Positions 1-8,158 are shown, counted from the first letter of the stretch. The stretch: 16,022 bases of DNA from UMGS172 sp045578845 (GCA_045578845.1 JAZNLA010000065.1:1-16022), one strand, 5' to 3'. Numbers and translations: made by a program. The notes: generated from the sequence alone by a model not told the origin.

Positions 1-961
1 AATTCGCAAAAAAGCGGCGTCGGTGGCTATGGTTATTTTAATTTATGCCGGAGTAGGACTCATAACTGTTGCGGTATGCTATGTATTTTATAAACAACTT
101 TTGGGGTTTGCATCAAATGTGCCTGCTTATTTGGGTCATTTGACCGACATATTGCAAAATATAAGTGACAAATTAAATAATTTTAGCCGTGACATGAATG
201 TGCCTGTGGTGGGTGAGTTCCCGTCTGCCGCTGCAGATAAGTTGACCGAAAAGGCGGCAGAGTGGACTACAAATTTTGCGGGTGGACTTGCGGCGGGGGT
301 GCCTGCGTTTTTACTGTCGTTGCTTATGACTGTTGTGGCAAGTGCTTATTTTGCCAAAGATTATGATGAAATCTGTGAGTTTTTCTTTGATAAAGTACCT
401 TACTCGGTTGCTTCGAAAATTAGGTTTGCAAAAAATGTTATTTTAAAAAATTTTGTAAATATGGTACGCGGCTACCTTTCTATAATGGTGATGACCTTTA
501 TTGAACTTTATTTAGGTTTAACCGTATTAGGGTTTAAGTATGCACTTATTGCGGCGGCTATTACAGCCGTGCTTGATATTCTTCCTGTTTTGGGTTCGGG
601 TACTGTTTTAATTCCGTGGGCATTTATTTGCTTTTTGTCGGGGGATACTCGGCGTACTTTAGGACTTGTTGTACTTTATTTGATAATAACTTTAGTAAGA
701 AATATCGCCGAACCGAAAATTGTGGGGTCAAAGGTCGGCATACATCCGCTTATAATGTTAGCGTCGGTGTTTATAGGCTTGAAACTTTTCGGTGCGGCGG
801 GTATAATTTTGCTCCCCCTTGCGGTAATCATTATAAAAAGTTGTCTTGAAAGCGGCGGAATATTAAGTGAACAGCCGAAAAAGAAACAGATTACAAAACT
901 TTGTATTAAAGATATTTCATTTAAAAGTAAAAGTAAAAATAAAATTAAACGACCGCAGTGA
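1..961 (+). CDS. AI-2E family transporter, YtvI-like (5' partial)
   Basis: C-terminal part of a polytopic membrane protein. The reading frame is open to the left window edge (codons from base 2 read I-R-K-K-A-A-S before the GTG at 23), so the true start lies outside and that GTG is not the start. About 319 residues are visible against roughly 350 for the family. Several hydrophobic segments are visible: one at the start, one near the LSLLMTVVASAYF stretch, and a cluster in the C-terminal half. The family-typical DILPVLGSG...IPW motif is followed by EPKIVGSKVGIHPL and GLKLFGAAGIILLP, the signature block of AI-2E-family permeases and especially the sporulation protein YtvI. It ends in a lysine-rich cytoplasmic tail. 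A strong terminator follows directly, so it ends its transcript. Substrate is unknown; the YtvI assignment is from memory of the family, and a generic AI-2E permease is the alternative. Confidence 0.85.
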   Translation, partial: IRKKAASVAMVILIYAGVGLITVAVCYVFYKQLLGFASNVPAYLGHLTDILQNISDKLNNFSRDMNVPVVGEFPSAAADKLTEKAAEWTTNFAGGLAAGVPAFLLSLLMTVVASAYFAKDYDEICEFFFDKVPYSVASKIRFAKNVILKNFVNMVRGYLSIMVMTFIELYLGLTVLGFKYALIAAAITAVLDILPVLGSGTVLIPWAFICFLSGDTRRTLGLVVLYLIITLVRNIAEPKIVGSKVGIHPLIMLASVFIGLKLFGAAGIILLPLAVIIIKSCLESGGILSEQPKKKQITKLCIKDISFKSKSKNKIKRPQ

Positions 962-983
962 AATTTCATTGCGGTCGTTTTTT
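947..983 (+). terminator. Rho-independent terminator after the YtvI-like gene
   Basis: Arms 947-960 and 967-980 form a 14-bp stem with one G-T wobble around a 6-base loop, AAATTT. The 3' arm ends in TTT and more T follow, giving a T6 run (978-983). The stem overlaps the stop codon at 959-961. Confidence 0.9.
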
Positions 984-1010
984 GTCAATGGCAGTAATAA
1001 CGCATAAAAT
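982..1010 (+). promoter_or_regulatory. Sigma-A type promoter for the DUF3343/desulfurase unit
   Basis: TTGTCA (982-987), a 17-base spacer and TAAAAT (1005-1010); each box matches 5 of 6 consensus positions. The predicted start is near 1017, giving a leader of about 35 bases. It begins right at the end of the preceding terminator. An imperfect dyad (ATATTGGG 1011-1018 against CCAAATAT 1024-1031) sits at the predicted start point. Confidence 0.65.
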
Positions 1011-1051
1011 ATATTGGGTAAAACCAAATATTTAAAGTTCGGAGGGAAAAT

Positions 1052-1276
1052 ATGAAAAAGGTAATGATTGTTACGACAACCGTCACCTTTGCAAATAAAG
1101 GTGCCGATATTTTGAAAAGACAGAATATTTCGGCAGAGGTAAAAAAAGCAGGCGGCGGTACCGCTATGGGGTGTCTTTATGGTATAACGATTAATGCGGG
1201 AGATTATAATGAAGCCGTAAATCTGTTAAATGAAGGCGGTATTAGGATTATATCCGTAAAGGAGATAGTAACGTGA
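1052..1276 (+). CDS. DUF3343 protein, putative sulfur/selenium carrier
   Basis: A 74-residue protein with an N-terminal beta strand (KKVMIVTTTVTFANKGADIL), a glycine-rich middle (AGGGTAMGCLYGITI) and a C-terminal helix-strand, resembling the DUF3343 family, which has been proposed as a Se/S carrier related to YedF/TusA-like proteins. The only cysteine is C41, in the Gly-Cys segment where the family carries its presumed persulfide/selenide-binding cysteine. GGAGGG at 1041-1046 is well placed for the ATG. The stop overlaps the GTG of the next gene as GTGA (1273-1276), so the two are probably translationally coupled. Pairing with a cysteine desulfurase fits receipt of sulfur from that enzyme; this role is inference, not shown by sequence alone. 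Confidence 0.75.
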   Translation: MKKVMIVTTTVTFANKGADILKRQNISAEVKKAGGGTAMGCLYGITINAGDYNEAVNLLNEGGIRIISVKEIVT

Positions 1277-2421
1277 TATACTTTGATAATGCCGCTACTA
1301 CGGGTACTAAACCGAATGAGGTTATAGCGGCAGTAGAAAAAGCACTAAAAGAAAGGTCGGTTAACCCGGGTCGCGGCGGATATAAAGAGTCGGTAAAATG
1401 CAGTGAGGAAATATACGAGTGCAGAAAAAATGTGTCTGACTTTTTCGGTGCAGGAGCACCTGAGAGAGTGGTATTTACTTCTAACTGCACATCGGCACTT
1501 AATATGATAATTAAGGGGATATGTAACAAGGGTAATAAGGTAGTATGTTCAAGCCTTGAGCATAACGCAGTAGCACGGCCGCTTCATAAAATGACTAAAT
1601 TGGGTGTAATTCTTGATACCGCCGAGGTCATTTTCGGTGACAGAGCAGCCACTGTTCGCTCGTTTGAACGGCTTATCACTCCTGAAACTCGTTTGGTTGT
1701 ATGTACCCATGCTTCAAATGTCACGGGTACGGTTTTGCCAATAAAGAAAATCGGCGAAATATGTGCAGAGAGAGGTGTGCCATTTGCAGTTGATGCTGCA
1801 CAGACGGCGGGTATACTGAATATAAATATGCGGGAACTTAAAATAGATTATTTGGCAGTAGCACCGCATAAAGGACTTTATGCACCAATGGGTACGGGAA
1901 TTTTAATATCACTCGGCAAAATCCCCGATACTTTGTTTGAAGGTGGTACAGGCTCATTGTCGGCAAGTTATGAACAACCGTTAGAACTGCCTGATCGACT
2001 TGAAAGCGGCACCTTGAATGTTTCTGGAATAGCGGGAATTAAAGCGGGTATAGATTTTGTTTCAAGGCAAGGTGTCGAAAAAATTTACAGTCATGAACTA
2101 AAATTGATACAGTATATTTATGACCAACTATCCAAAATAAACGGCGTTATTCTTTATACAGAGCGACCTGAAATGAATAATTTTGTTCCGACTTTGTCAT
2201 TTAATGTGCGAGGTCTTCTTGCTGAGCAGGTTGCCGAGATACTTTCGGATAAAGGTATTGCTGTCAGAGCAGGACTCCATTGTGCACCTATGGCACACCG
2301 CAGACTGGGAACGATAGATTCTGGCACTGTGAGAATTTGTTGTTCTTTATATAACACCAAACAGGATGCCGATATTCTACTTGAAACCGTAAAAAAAATT
2401 AATTTTAATTCAAAAAATTAA
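1273..2421 (+). CDS. Cysteine desulfurase family protein (class V aminotransferase)
   Basis: A PLP-dependent fold-type I enzyme of 382 residues, full length for the family. Landmarks: N-terminal YFDNAATT; SLEHNAVARP with H97, which stacks on PLP in the family; THASNVTGT; DAAQ with D174; the Schiff-base lysine K200 in APHKGL; and RAGLHCAPMAHR with C337, the position of the persulfide cysteine in SufS/CsdA-like enzymes. The start is GTG at 1273, overlapping the DUF3343 stop, with AAGGAG at 1258-1263 upstream. The expected reaction is L-cysteine to L-alanine plus protein-bound persulfide, in the cytoplasm. The sequence resembles the EF2568-type subgroup linked to selenium/sulfur trafficking in Clostridia more than the Fe-S assembly enzyme IscS, and no iscU/sufU is adjacent. 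Alternative: selenocysteine lyase-like activity. The family call is firm; the physiological substrate is not. Confidence 0.85.
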   Translation: MIYFDNAATTGTKPNEVIAAVEKALKERSVNPGRGGYKESVKCSEEIYECRKNVSDFFGAGAPERVVFTSNCTSALNMIIKGICNKGNKVVCSSLEHNAVARPLHKMTKLGVILDTAEVIFGDRAATVRSFERLITPETRLVVCTHASNVTGTVLPIKKIGEICAERGVPFAVDAAQTAGILNINMRELKIDYLAVAPHKGLYAPMGTGILISLGKIPDTLFEGGTGSLSASYEQPLELPDRLESGTLNVSGIAGIKAGIDFVSRQGVEKIYSHELKLIQYIYDQLSKINGVILYTERPEMNNFVPTLSFNVRGLLAEQVAEILSDKGIAVRAGLHCAPMAHRRLGTIDSGTVRICCSLYNTKQDADILLETVKKINFNSKN

Positions 2422-2430
2422 AAAATACTA

Positions 2431-2460
2431 TTGATTATCATGAAGGTTGTATGTTAAAAT
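2431..2460 (+). promoter_or_regulatory. Candidate promoter for cdaA-cdaR
   Basis: TTGATT (2431-2436), an 18-base spacer and TAAAAT (2455-2460), with an extended -10 TG at 2452-2453. The predicted start near 2467 gives a leader of about 30 bases. A competing reading is TTGTAT (2447-2452), a 16-base spacer and TATTAT (2469-2474). There is no terminator between the desulfurase gene and here, so readthrough is also possible. Confidence 0.5.
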
Positions 2461-2496
2461 AAGTTAGATATTATAAATTAGAAAGGGTGTGCGGAT

Positions 2497-3393
2497 ATGG
2501 GAGCATTTTTTATGAGTATGTTTGATGCAGTAAGCGGTTTCTTTATGCAAATTTTTATGGCGTTACTTGATATCAGAATACCTGATATTTTGGATATCCT
2601 CATTATCGCGTACATCATTTATAAAGCGGTTGGTTTTTTCAAGGAAACACGTGCCAAAATACTTGTTAAAGGCATTTTACTGTTGTTAGGACTGTGGGCA
2701 GTAGCCCAAGTGCTTGACCTCATAACGGTTAAGTGGATTTTGGTCAAGTTCTTTGATTATGCTATTATTGCAGTAGCAATTATTTTTCAACCTGAACTAA
2801 GACATGCACTTGAGAGGGTAGGTCGCAGTAGTTTTGGTTGGTTTACGCCGGGAAGTTCTGCCGATGACGAGGAAAATGCCAAAAAGACCATTGATGAAGT
2901 ATGTCGTGCTTGTACTTCAATGCAGGAGCAGAAAATAGGTGCACTTATTGTTTTTGAACGTTCCACACCGCTTGGTGAAATTATATCGACCGGTACTAAG
3001 GTCGATGCCGCAACCTCACAGGAACTTTTCGGTAATATTTTTTATCCGAAATCCCCGCTCCATGATGGCGGCCTTGTTGTAAGAGATGGAAGAATTGCAG
3101 CCGCAGGCTGTATTTTGCCTCTTACCTCAAATAATGAGTTGAGTAAAGAACTCGGTACGCGTCACCGTGCCGCAGTAGGTATGAGTGAAAGTTCTGATGC
3201 GGTTGTGGTTGTAGTATCTGAAGAAACCGGGAAAATCTCGGTGTGTGTCAATGGTACCATTGAACGTGATTTTAATCAAATCAGTCTTCGTGAGCGGCTT
3301 TACTCTGAAATTTTAAAACCGACTGATGATAAAAAGAATAATATTATCACTAAGGTATTCAAGAAGAAGGAAAAATCGTCTGAACAAAAATAA
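2497..3393 (+). CDS. cdaA: Diadenylate cyclase CdaA (membrane-bound, DisA_N domain)
   Basis: Makes cyclic di-AMP from two ATP at the cytoplasmic membrane. Residues 1-100 hold hydrophobic segments (about 12-25, 31-48, 55-75 and 84-97), consistent with the three-helix membrane anchor of CdaA. The cyclase domain follows at about 125-265, with FYPKSPLHDGG (D190-G192), AAAGCILPL, ELGTRHRAAVG (R222-H223-R224) and SEETGKISV, all family hallmarks. The usual DGA nucleotide motif reads DGG here. At 298 residues it is slightly longer than typical (about 270) because of a charged lysine-rich tail. The ATG is chosen because GAAAGGG at 2481-2487 lies 9 bases upstream; an internal ATG at 2512 is less well placed. 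The next gene encodes its usual partner, a YbbR/CdaR protein, but glmM, which commonly follows in Firmicutes, is absent from this window. Confidence 0.93.
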   Translation: MGAFFMSMFDAVSGFFMQIFMALLDIRIPDILDILIIAYIIYKAVGFFKETRAKILVKGILLLLGLWAVAQVLDLITVKWILVKFFDYAIIAVAIIFQPELRHALERVGRSSFGWFTPGSSADDEENAKKTIDEVCRACTSMQEQKIGALIVFERSTPLGEIISTGTKVDAATSQELFGNIFYPKSPLHDGGLVVRDGRIAAAGCILPLTSNNELSKELGTRHRAAVGMSESSDAVVVVVSEETGKISVCVNGTIERDFNQISLRERLYSEILKPTDDKKNNIITKVFKKKEKSSEQK

Positions 3394-3425
3394 ATGATAT
3401 TTTAACGGAAAGGAGCGTGACGGAT

Positions 3426-4775
3426 ATGAAACATTTTAATATAGGCAGTACTTTAAACCGTTTGTTTGATAATAAAAAGTTTCTTGTGGTATTTTCTATT
3501 GTTATGGCTGTTGTTTTTTGGATGGTAATTGATATTGCCGAAAATCCGTTGCGTGATGTTACCGTTAATGATGTTACGGTAAAATTCACAGAACAAAAGG
3601 ACGATAATGGAAATATTTTATCTCCGATAGGAGAGTTTACCGATAAAGTTTCGGTTACTGTGAACGGTCCCGGATATATTGTCAGCAGGGTTTCCAAGGA
3701 TGATATCTCGGTTGCTGTTTCTTCTTATGCCGATGTTACTAAACCCGGCACATATGTTTTAACACTTACGGCAACCATTACACAAAACGGCTGTACAGTT
3801 TCAAAAATTTCGCCGTCATATGTAAAGGTTGTTTACGATTATAATACTTCATCTGAAATTCCGGTAGAGATTAATACTTCGGAATTTGATAAGTTTGTAG
3901 GTGCAGATTGTGAAATTTACCGAAGTGAACTTAAAAATAATGCAGACGGTGCAGAGATTACCGCATTAAATGTTTCCGGTCCTTCTGAAATTGTCGGTGC
4001 AATTTCAAAGGTTGTTATAAAACCGAAAATACCGACCGATGCAGATATTCAGTCAATAACACAGAATTTTGTGGCCCAGTTACAGTTTTTAGATAATGCA
4101 GGAAATTCTATAAATGCAGAGCAATTAACCTATAATACCGACACATATGTGCGTATTATAGTTTATAAAACGGCTGATGTTTCATTAAAGCCTACTTTCA
4201 TCAATTTACCCGAGTATTATTCGTCAACGAACAACGGATTGCCAACTTATAAATTGACCGTTTATAATGAACTGTCTAAAAAAACTCAAGAAGTTAAAAT
4301 TGTTAAGGTAAGAGGTCCCGTAGATATAATTGACAGGCTTATTCAAAGCGGTTTACAACTTTCACCTATTGATTTTTCAAAGGTAACTCCGGATAGTTCA
4401 TCTTTTAATGTTTCGTTTATTTTGGAAAATGGGGTAGAGGTTGTTGACGGTACCGAAGAGGTTACAGTTTCGCTTGATTTAGGTACTTTGCGTACAAAAA
4501 CACTTAAAATTGAACCGTCGAAAATCCGTTTTACGGGACTTGCGGCAAACCGCACAGCCGCTTCGTCATATAAGAAAAATATTACAGTAGTGATTTGCGG
4601 TGAAAACCAAAGTGTTAAAAATATCACTGCTGACGATATAGTTTTGAGTGTTAACTGTTCGGGTATTGCTTTGCCAACCGTTGAAACCAAGGTAATTGTT
4701 GCTACTGTGGACGGAAAAGAAGCAGTTTGGGTTAATTTAGTTGAGCCAAAAGAAATAAGCGTTATTATTGAATAA
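3426..4775 (+). CDS. cdaR: YbbR-domain protein, regulator of CdaA
   Basis: A 449-residue protein with a single N-terminal membrane helix (about 18-36) and a large extracytoplasmic part made of about four YbbR-like beta repeats, roughly residues 40-125, 130-220, 225-325 and 335-449. The repeats recur as V-x-V-x-(A/G)P-x-x-(I/V) units, for example NVSGPSEIV and KVRGPVDII. CdaR-type proteins bind and modulate CdaA at the membrane, and the adjacent position supports that role. The start is taken as ATG 3426, because GGAAAGGAG (3408-3415) is 10 bases upstream; a GTG at 3417, only 1 base after the site, would add three residues but is unlikely. It is 32 bases downstream of cdaA and clearly in the same transcript. 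Confidence 0.87.
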   Translation: MKHFNIGSTLNRLFDNKKFLVVFSIVMAVVFWMVIDIAENPLRDVTVNDVTVKFTEQKDDNGNILSPIGEFTDKVSVTVNGPGYIVSRVSKDDISVAVSSYADVTKPGTYVLTLTATITQNGCTVSKISPSYVKVVYDYNTSSEIPVEINTSEFDKFVGADCEIYRSELKNNADGAEITALNVSGPSEIVGAISKVVIKPKIPTDADIQSITQNFVAQLQFLDNAGNSINAEQLTYNTDTYVRIIVYKTADVSLKPTFINLPEYYSSTNNGLPTYKLTVYNELSKKTQEVKIVKVRGPVDIIDRLIQSGLQLSPIDFSKVTPDSSSFNVSFILENGVEVVDGTEEVTVSLDLGTLRTKTLKIEPSKIRFTGLAANRTAASSYKKNITVVICGENQSVKNITADDIVLSVNCSGIALPTVETKVIVATVDGKEAVWVNLVEPKEISVIIE

Positions 4776-4794
4776 CATTATATTTTTAAATTTC

Positions 4795-4836
4795 AAGACC
4801 GAACGGCCGTATTTTCGGACGGACGGTCTTAATTTT
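4795..4836 (+). terminator. Probable terminator after cdaR
   Basis: Stem AAGACCG (4795-4801) with CGGTCTT (4824-4830), extended inward through mismatches by CG and CCG/CGG pairs to a 6-base loop. The tail AATTTT is a weak T run. It contains the 8-base palindrome ACGGCCGT (4803-4810). Termination may be partial. Confidence 0.6.
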
Positions 4837-4879
4837 AGCAAGGATAAGCATTCAGGCATAGTATGTATGGGTGATATTT

Positions 4880-5215
4880 ATGCTTGAAACAGTAATTGGA
4901 ATTTTAGCGGCATTTTTATGTGTTATAGGTGCGGCGGCAATTATAAGGTGGTGTGCAATTAAAATTTCGGCACCTACCTCTTGCGGTAATAGGCTATATG
5001 CCGTAATGCTAAAGGGTGACTGTGCCGAAATTGAACTACATATGGCCCTGGAAACACTTGATTGGGACAGTGCATTAGGTAATGTCAGAGCGTATGCTAT
5101 TGATTGCGGACTTAGTGAAAGTGTAAGAGATAATTGTAAAAATATTTGTAAAAACACAAGGATTAGACTTATAACACCTAAAGAGTTGGAACAACTTATT
5201 TTGACTTATAAATAA
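4880..5215 (+). CDS. Small membrane-anchored protein of unknown function
   Basis: Not recognised. A 111-residue protein with an N-terminal hydrophobic helix (about 2-25: VIGILAAFLCVIGAAAIIRW) and a soluble C-terminal region of about 80 residues rich in acidic and cysteine residues. That region includes LYAVMLKGDCAEIELHMALE, an SALGNVRAYAIDCGLS stretch that looks strand-like, and CKNICKNTRIRLITPKELEQLI at the end. The pattern suggests a single-pass protein with a small alpha/beta cytoplasmic domain. ATG 4880 is preferred because GGTGAT (4869-4874) is 5 bases upstream; a GTG at 4871 would add three residues. It lies 20 bases before recD2 and after the cdaR hairpin, in the same direction. The coding pattern matches its neighbours, so I believe it is a real gene, but no function can be assigned. 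Confidence 0.75.
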   Translation: MLETVIGILAAFLCVIGAAAIIRWCAIKISAPTSCGNRLYAVMLKGDCAEIELHMALETLDWDSALGNVRAYAIDCGLSESVRDNCKNICKNTRIRLITPKELEQLILTYK

Positions 5216-5235
5216 TATTTAGGCAGGTGAAAATT

Positions 5236-7443
5236 ATGCCCGAAGAGGTACAGGAAATTATAAGCGGTACTGTTACAAAGGTGGTTTTTTGCAGTAAAGA
5301 CAGCAAGTTTTCGGTTATTGAACTTGAAAAAAACGGTTGTACCGAAACCGTCGTCGGCAATATTCCTCAAGTGTCTGTGGGGGAGGAATTGGAACTTACA
5401 GGCAATTTTGTGGTACACCCGACATATGGTCAACAGTTCAAAGCGACCATGTGTGTTAAAACTTTACCATCGGGGGCTTCCGCTATTTTAAGGTACCTTT
5501 CTTCGGGCGTAATTAAAGGAATAGGCCCTGCTACTGCTAAAAAAATAGTCAAACTTTTCGGTGATAAAACCTTTGATGTTATGGAAAGCAATCCCGAACG
5601 CCTTGCAGAAATTAAAGGTATAAGTTTACATAAAGCATTGGAAATAGGTGAGGAAATAGGCTCTAAAAGGTCACTTAGGGAACTTTGTATAAAACTTTCT
5701 AAATTCGGGCTTACTGCAGATGATACTGTGTCTGCATTTAATGTTTTGGGCGATACTGCTGCCGAACAAATTGAAGAAAATCCGTACCTTCTGTGTAAAG
5801 ACGGAATAAATTTTGATTTTGAAAGGGCAGACGAAATCGCTGCCTCTTTGAATATCCCCGAAGACAACTTAGAACGTATTTGTGCCGGTGTTTTGTATGT
5901 TATAAAACATAACCTTTTAAATGGGCATACCTGTTTACCTATGCAGAAGGTAGAAAATATTTCCAAAGACCTTTTAGGTGCTGACTTGAGGGTAATTGAT
6001 GATAGTTTTTCAGCACTTTTGGACCGTAAAGAAATAACAAAACTTATTACAGACGGCGAGGAGTTTGTATCGCTGACATCGGTCTTTGAACATGAACGGT
6101 ATATTGCCACAAGATTATCGGTTGAACTGTTACTTCCTTGTAAACAAAGGTCGGTCAGCGATAAAGAACTTTTAGCGGCAGAAAAGGAACTCTCTATAGA
6201 ATTTGAACAATTGCAACGCGAAGCGGTCAAAAGCAGTGTAACTTCTGGCGTCTTTATTTTAACGGGCGGACCCGGTACGGGAAAAACTACTGCTGTTAAC
6301 GGTATTATAAAGGTTATGGAAAACCGCGGCATGAAGGTGTCACTCGCCGCACCGACGGGAAGAGCGGCAAAACGTATGACCGAACTCACAAGTCATGATG
6401 CTAAAACCATTCACCGCTTACTTGAAGTCGGCACTTCCGATGACGGGAAAAGCCATATTTTCGTGCGTAATGAGAAAAATCCTTTAGAGGCAGATGCCGT
6501 TATTATTGATGAAATGTCAATGGTTGATACGGCACTTTTTGATGCACTGCTTAGAGCTCTTAAACTCGGAACAAGGATTGTGCTTGTGGGTGACTCTGAC
6601 CAATTACCAAGTGTCGGTGCAGGTAATATCCTCGGTGATATGATTGCATCTCGCAAATTTCACTGCATTAAACTTAAAAAGGTCTTTAGGCAGGCTTTGG
6701 AAAGTAAAATCGTTGTTAATGCACACCGTATAATTGACGGTGAAAAAATGTTGCTTGACGATAAAGACGGTGACTTTTTTATGCTTGAACAAAAAACTTC
6801 TTCCAAAGCAGTGTCACTTATAACCGACCTTTATTGCAGTCGGTTGCCCAAAGCCTACGGGTTTTCTCCCTCAGATGATATAGAGGTGCTTTGTCCGTCT
6901 AAAAAAATGGAACTCGGCACTGTAAATCTTAATAATATTTTGCAGTCGCAACTTAATCCTCCGCATGAAGATGTGCCTGAAATTGCATTTAAAGGTTTTG
7001 TTTTGCGTAAAGGCGATAAGGTTATGCAGACTAAAAATAACTACGATATTACATGGGAAGACGATAACGGCAATTTCGGTACAGGTGTCTTTAACGGCGA
7101 TGTAGGGATTTTAGAGGATATTGATGTTAAAAATCGAATGCTCACTGTAAGATTTTTAGACCGTGTTGCTGAGTATATGGGTGAAGAGGTCGGTCAACTT
7201 GAACTTGCCTATGCGGTTACCGTTCACAAAAGTCAGGGAAGTGAGTTTGATTGCGTAATTTTACCGATTTTGGATTTCCCGTATCAACTCAAATATCGCA
7301 ATCTGCTTTATACCGCTGTTACAAGGGCAAAAAAATTACTCATATGTGTAGGCAGTCGCGATGTTTTAGAACAAATGGCGTCTAATGACCGAAAAACCAT
7401 GCGGTATACTGCACTTAAAACGTTACTTATAGAGGAAAAATAA
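5236..7443 (+). CDS. recD2: RecD2-type ATP-dependent 5'-3' DNA helicase
   Basis: Superfamily 1B helicase of 735 residues, the usual RecD2 length. The N-terminal part has an OB-like segment (about 8-75) and helix-hairpin-helix repeats (GVIKGIGPATAKKIV, LAEIKGISLHKALEI) typical of RecD2 and absent from RecBCD RecD. Motor motifs, numbered from ATG 5236: Walker A GGPGTGKTT (344-352), APTGRAAKRM, DE box IDEMSMVD (about 424-431), GDSDQLPSVGAGNIL, VFRQ, AVTVHKSQGSEFD (about 660-672) and LYTAVTRAKK near the C-terminus. It unwinds DNA in repair and replication-fork processing independently of RecBC. AGGTGA (5225-5230) is 5 bases upstream of the ATG; a GTG at 5227 lies inside the ribosome site. comF begins immediately after the stop. 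Confidence 0.95.
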   Translation: MPEEVQEIISGTVTKVVFCSKDSKFSVIELEKNGCTETVVGNIPQVSVGEELELTGNFVVHPTYGQQFKATMCVKTLPSGASAILRYLSSGVIKGIGPATAKKIVKLFGDKTFDVMESNPERLAEIKGISLHKALEIGEEIGSKRSLRELCIKLSKFGLTADDTVSAFNVLGDTAAEQIEENPYLLCKDGINFDFERADEIAASLNIPEDNLERICAGVLYVIKHNLLNGHTCLPMQKVENISKDLLGADLRVIDDSFSALLDRKEITKLITDGEEFVSLTSVFEHERYIATRLSVELLLPCKQRSVSDKELLAAEKELSIEFEQLQREAVKSSVTSGVFILTGGPGTGKTTAVNGIIKVMENRGMKVSLAAPTGRAAKRMTELTSHDAKTIHRLLEVGTSDDGKSHIFVRNEKNPLEADAVIIDEMSMVDTALFDALLRALKLGTRIVLVGDSDQLPSVGAGNILGDMIASRKFHCIKLKKVFRQALESKIVVNAHRIIDGEKMLLDDKDGDFFMLEQKTSSKAVSLITDLYCSRLPKAYGFSPSDDIEVLCPSKKMELGTVNLNNILQSQLNPPHEDVPEIAFKGFVLRKGDKVMQTKNNYDITWEDDNGNFGTGVFNGDVGILEDIDVKNRMLTVRFLDRVAEYMGEEVGQLELAYAVTVHKSQGSEFDCVILPILDFPYQLKYRNLLYTAVTRAKKLLICVGSRDVLEQMASNDRKTMRYTALKTLLIEEK

Positions 7444-8145
7444 ATGTTGAAACTTATAAATGACCTTTTGTTTCCGCCACGCTGTCCCGCTTGTGACAAA
7501 CTGTCTATTGACGGTGAATTTTGTGTAGATTGTGCTGACGAGTTGGGGAAATTAAAGGTGCAAGGACCTGTTTGTAAGTTTTGCGGATTAAAATATGAAT
7601 TTTGTGAATGTGATAAGTATAATTATTTGTTTTCGGGAATTTGCAGTTCGTTTATAAATAAAGATTTGGCGAAAAATTCGGTATACGCAATAAAATACGG
7701 CAACCGTGCGTACGCGGCTAAAACGTTCGGCGAAATTTTAGGTGCTGATTTTGAAAGCAAGTTTTCGGAAGTTGATATTGATTTGGTCACAGCCGTTCCT
7801 ATGTCAAAATCTTCAAAACGTAAAAGGGATTATAACCACGCAGGTCTGTTGGCAAAATCGGTGGCTGATTATTTGGACAAGCCGTTTAATAATAAAGTGC
7901 TTGTTAAAATTAAGAATAATAAGTTACAACATGAATTATCGGCTGAAGAACGCCGTAAAAATGTCAAAGGTGTTTATAAAGCAAAGGGTGATTTAGAGGG
8001 TAAAACCGTTTTGCTTGTCGATGATATTAAAACTACCGGTGCAACACTTAATGAATGTGCCAAACAATTAAGGTTATCGGGTGCTGACCGTGTGTTTTGT
8101 GCAACGGTACTAATCAGTTCAAAATATGCTTGTAATGAAGATTGA
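7444..8145 (+). CDS. comF: ComF family phosphoribosyltransferase-like protein
   Basis: A 233-residue cytoplasmic protein. The N-terminal zinc-binding region has CPAC (14-17), CVDC (27-30), CKFC (44-47) and CEC (54-56). The type I phosphoribosyltransferase domain follows, with the VPMSKSSKRKRDYNHA segment and the PRPP-binding loop VLLVDDIKTTGAT (about 189-201). This is the ComF/GntX layout. In transformable bacteria ComF is needed for single-stranded DNA import and works with the ComFA helicase, and the family is widespread in non-competent Firmicutes. No comFA is seen here. The ATG directly abuts the recD2 stop, with AGAGG at 7431-7435 serving as ribosome site, so the two are co-translated. 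The 3' end carries the promoter for the next gene. Confidence 0.9.
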   Translation: MLKLINDLLFPPRCPACDKLSIDGEFCVDCADELGKLKVQGPVCKFCGLKYEFCECDKYNYLFSGICSSFINKDLAKNSVYAIKYGNRAYAAKTFGEILGADFESKFSEVDIDLVTAVPMSKSSKRKRDYNHAGLLAKSVADYLDKPFNNKVLVKIKNNKLQHELSAEERRKNVKGVYKAKGDLEGKTVLLVDDIKTTGATLNECAKQLRLSGADRVFCATVLISSKYACNED

Positions 8146-8158
8146 TTTCTCGTATAAT
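8130..8158 (+). promoter_or_regulatory. Promoter for the MreB-like gene
   Basis: TTGTAA (8130-8135), a 17-base spacer and a perfect TATAAT (8153-8158). The -35 and part of the spacer are inside the last codons of comF. The predicted start near 8165 leaves a short leader of about 19 bases that still contains AGGAGG (8172-8177). Confidence 0.65.

Noticed and set aside
676..969. Minus-strand 97-codon frame opposite the YtvI-like gene
   Set aside because: It is antisense to conserved permease sequence, spans the terminator stem, and has no ribosome site or domain.
5430..6389. 319-codon open frame on the minus strand opposite recD2
   Set aside because: It lies wholly inside a recD2 frame with all helicase motifs; the product is low-complexity (Ser/Leu/Ile/Pro-rich) with no recognisable domain.
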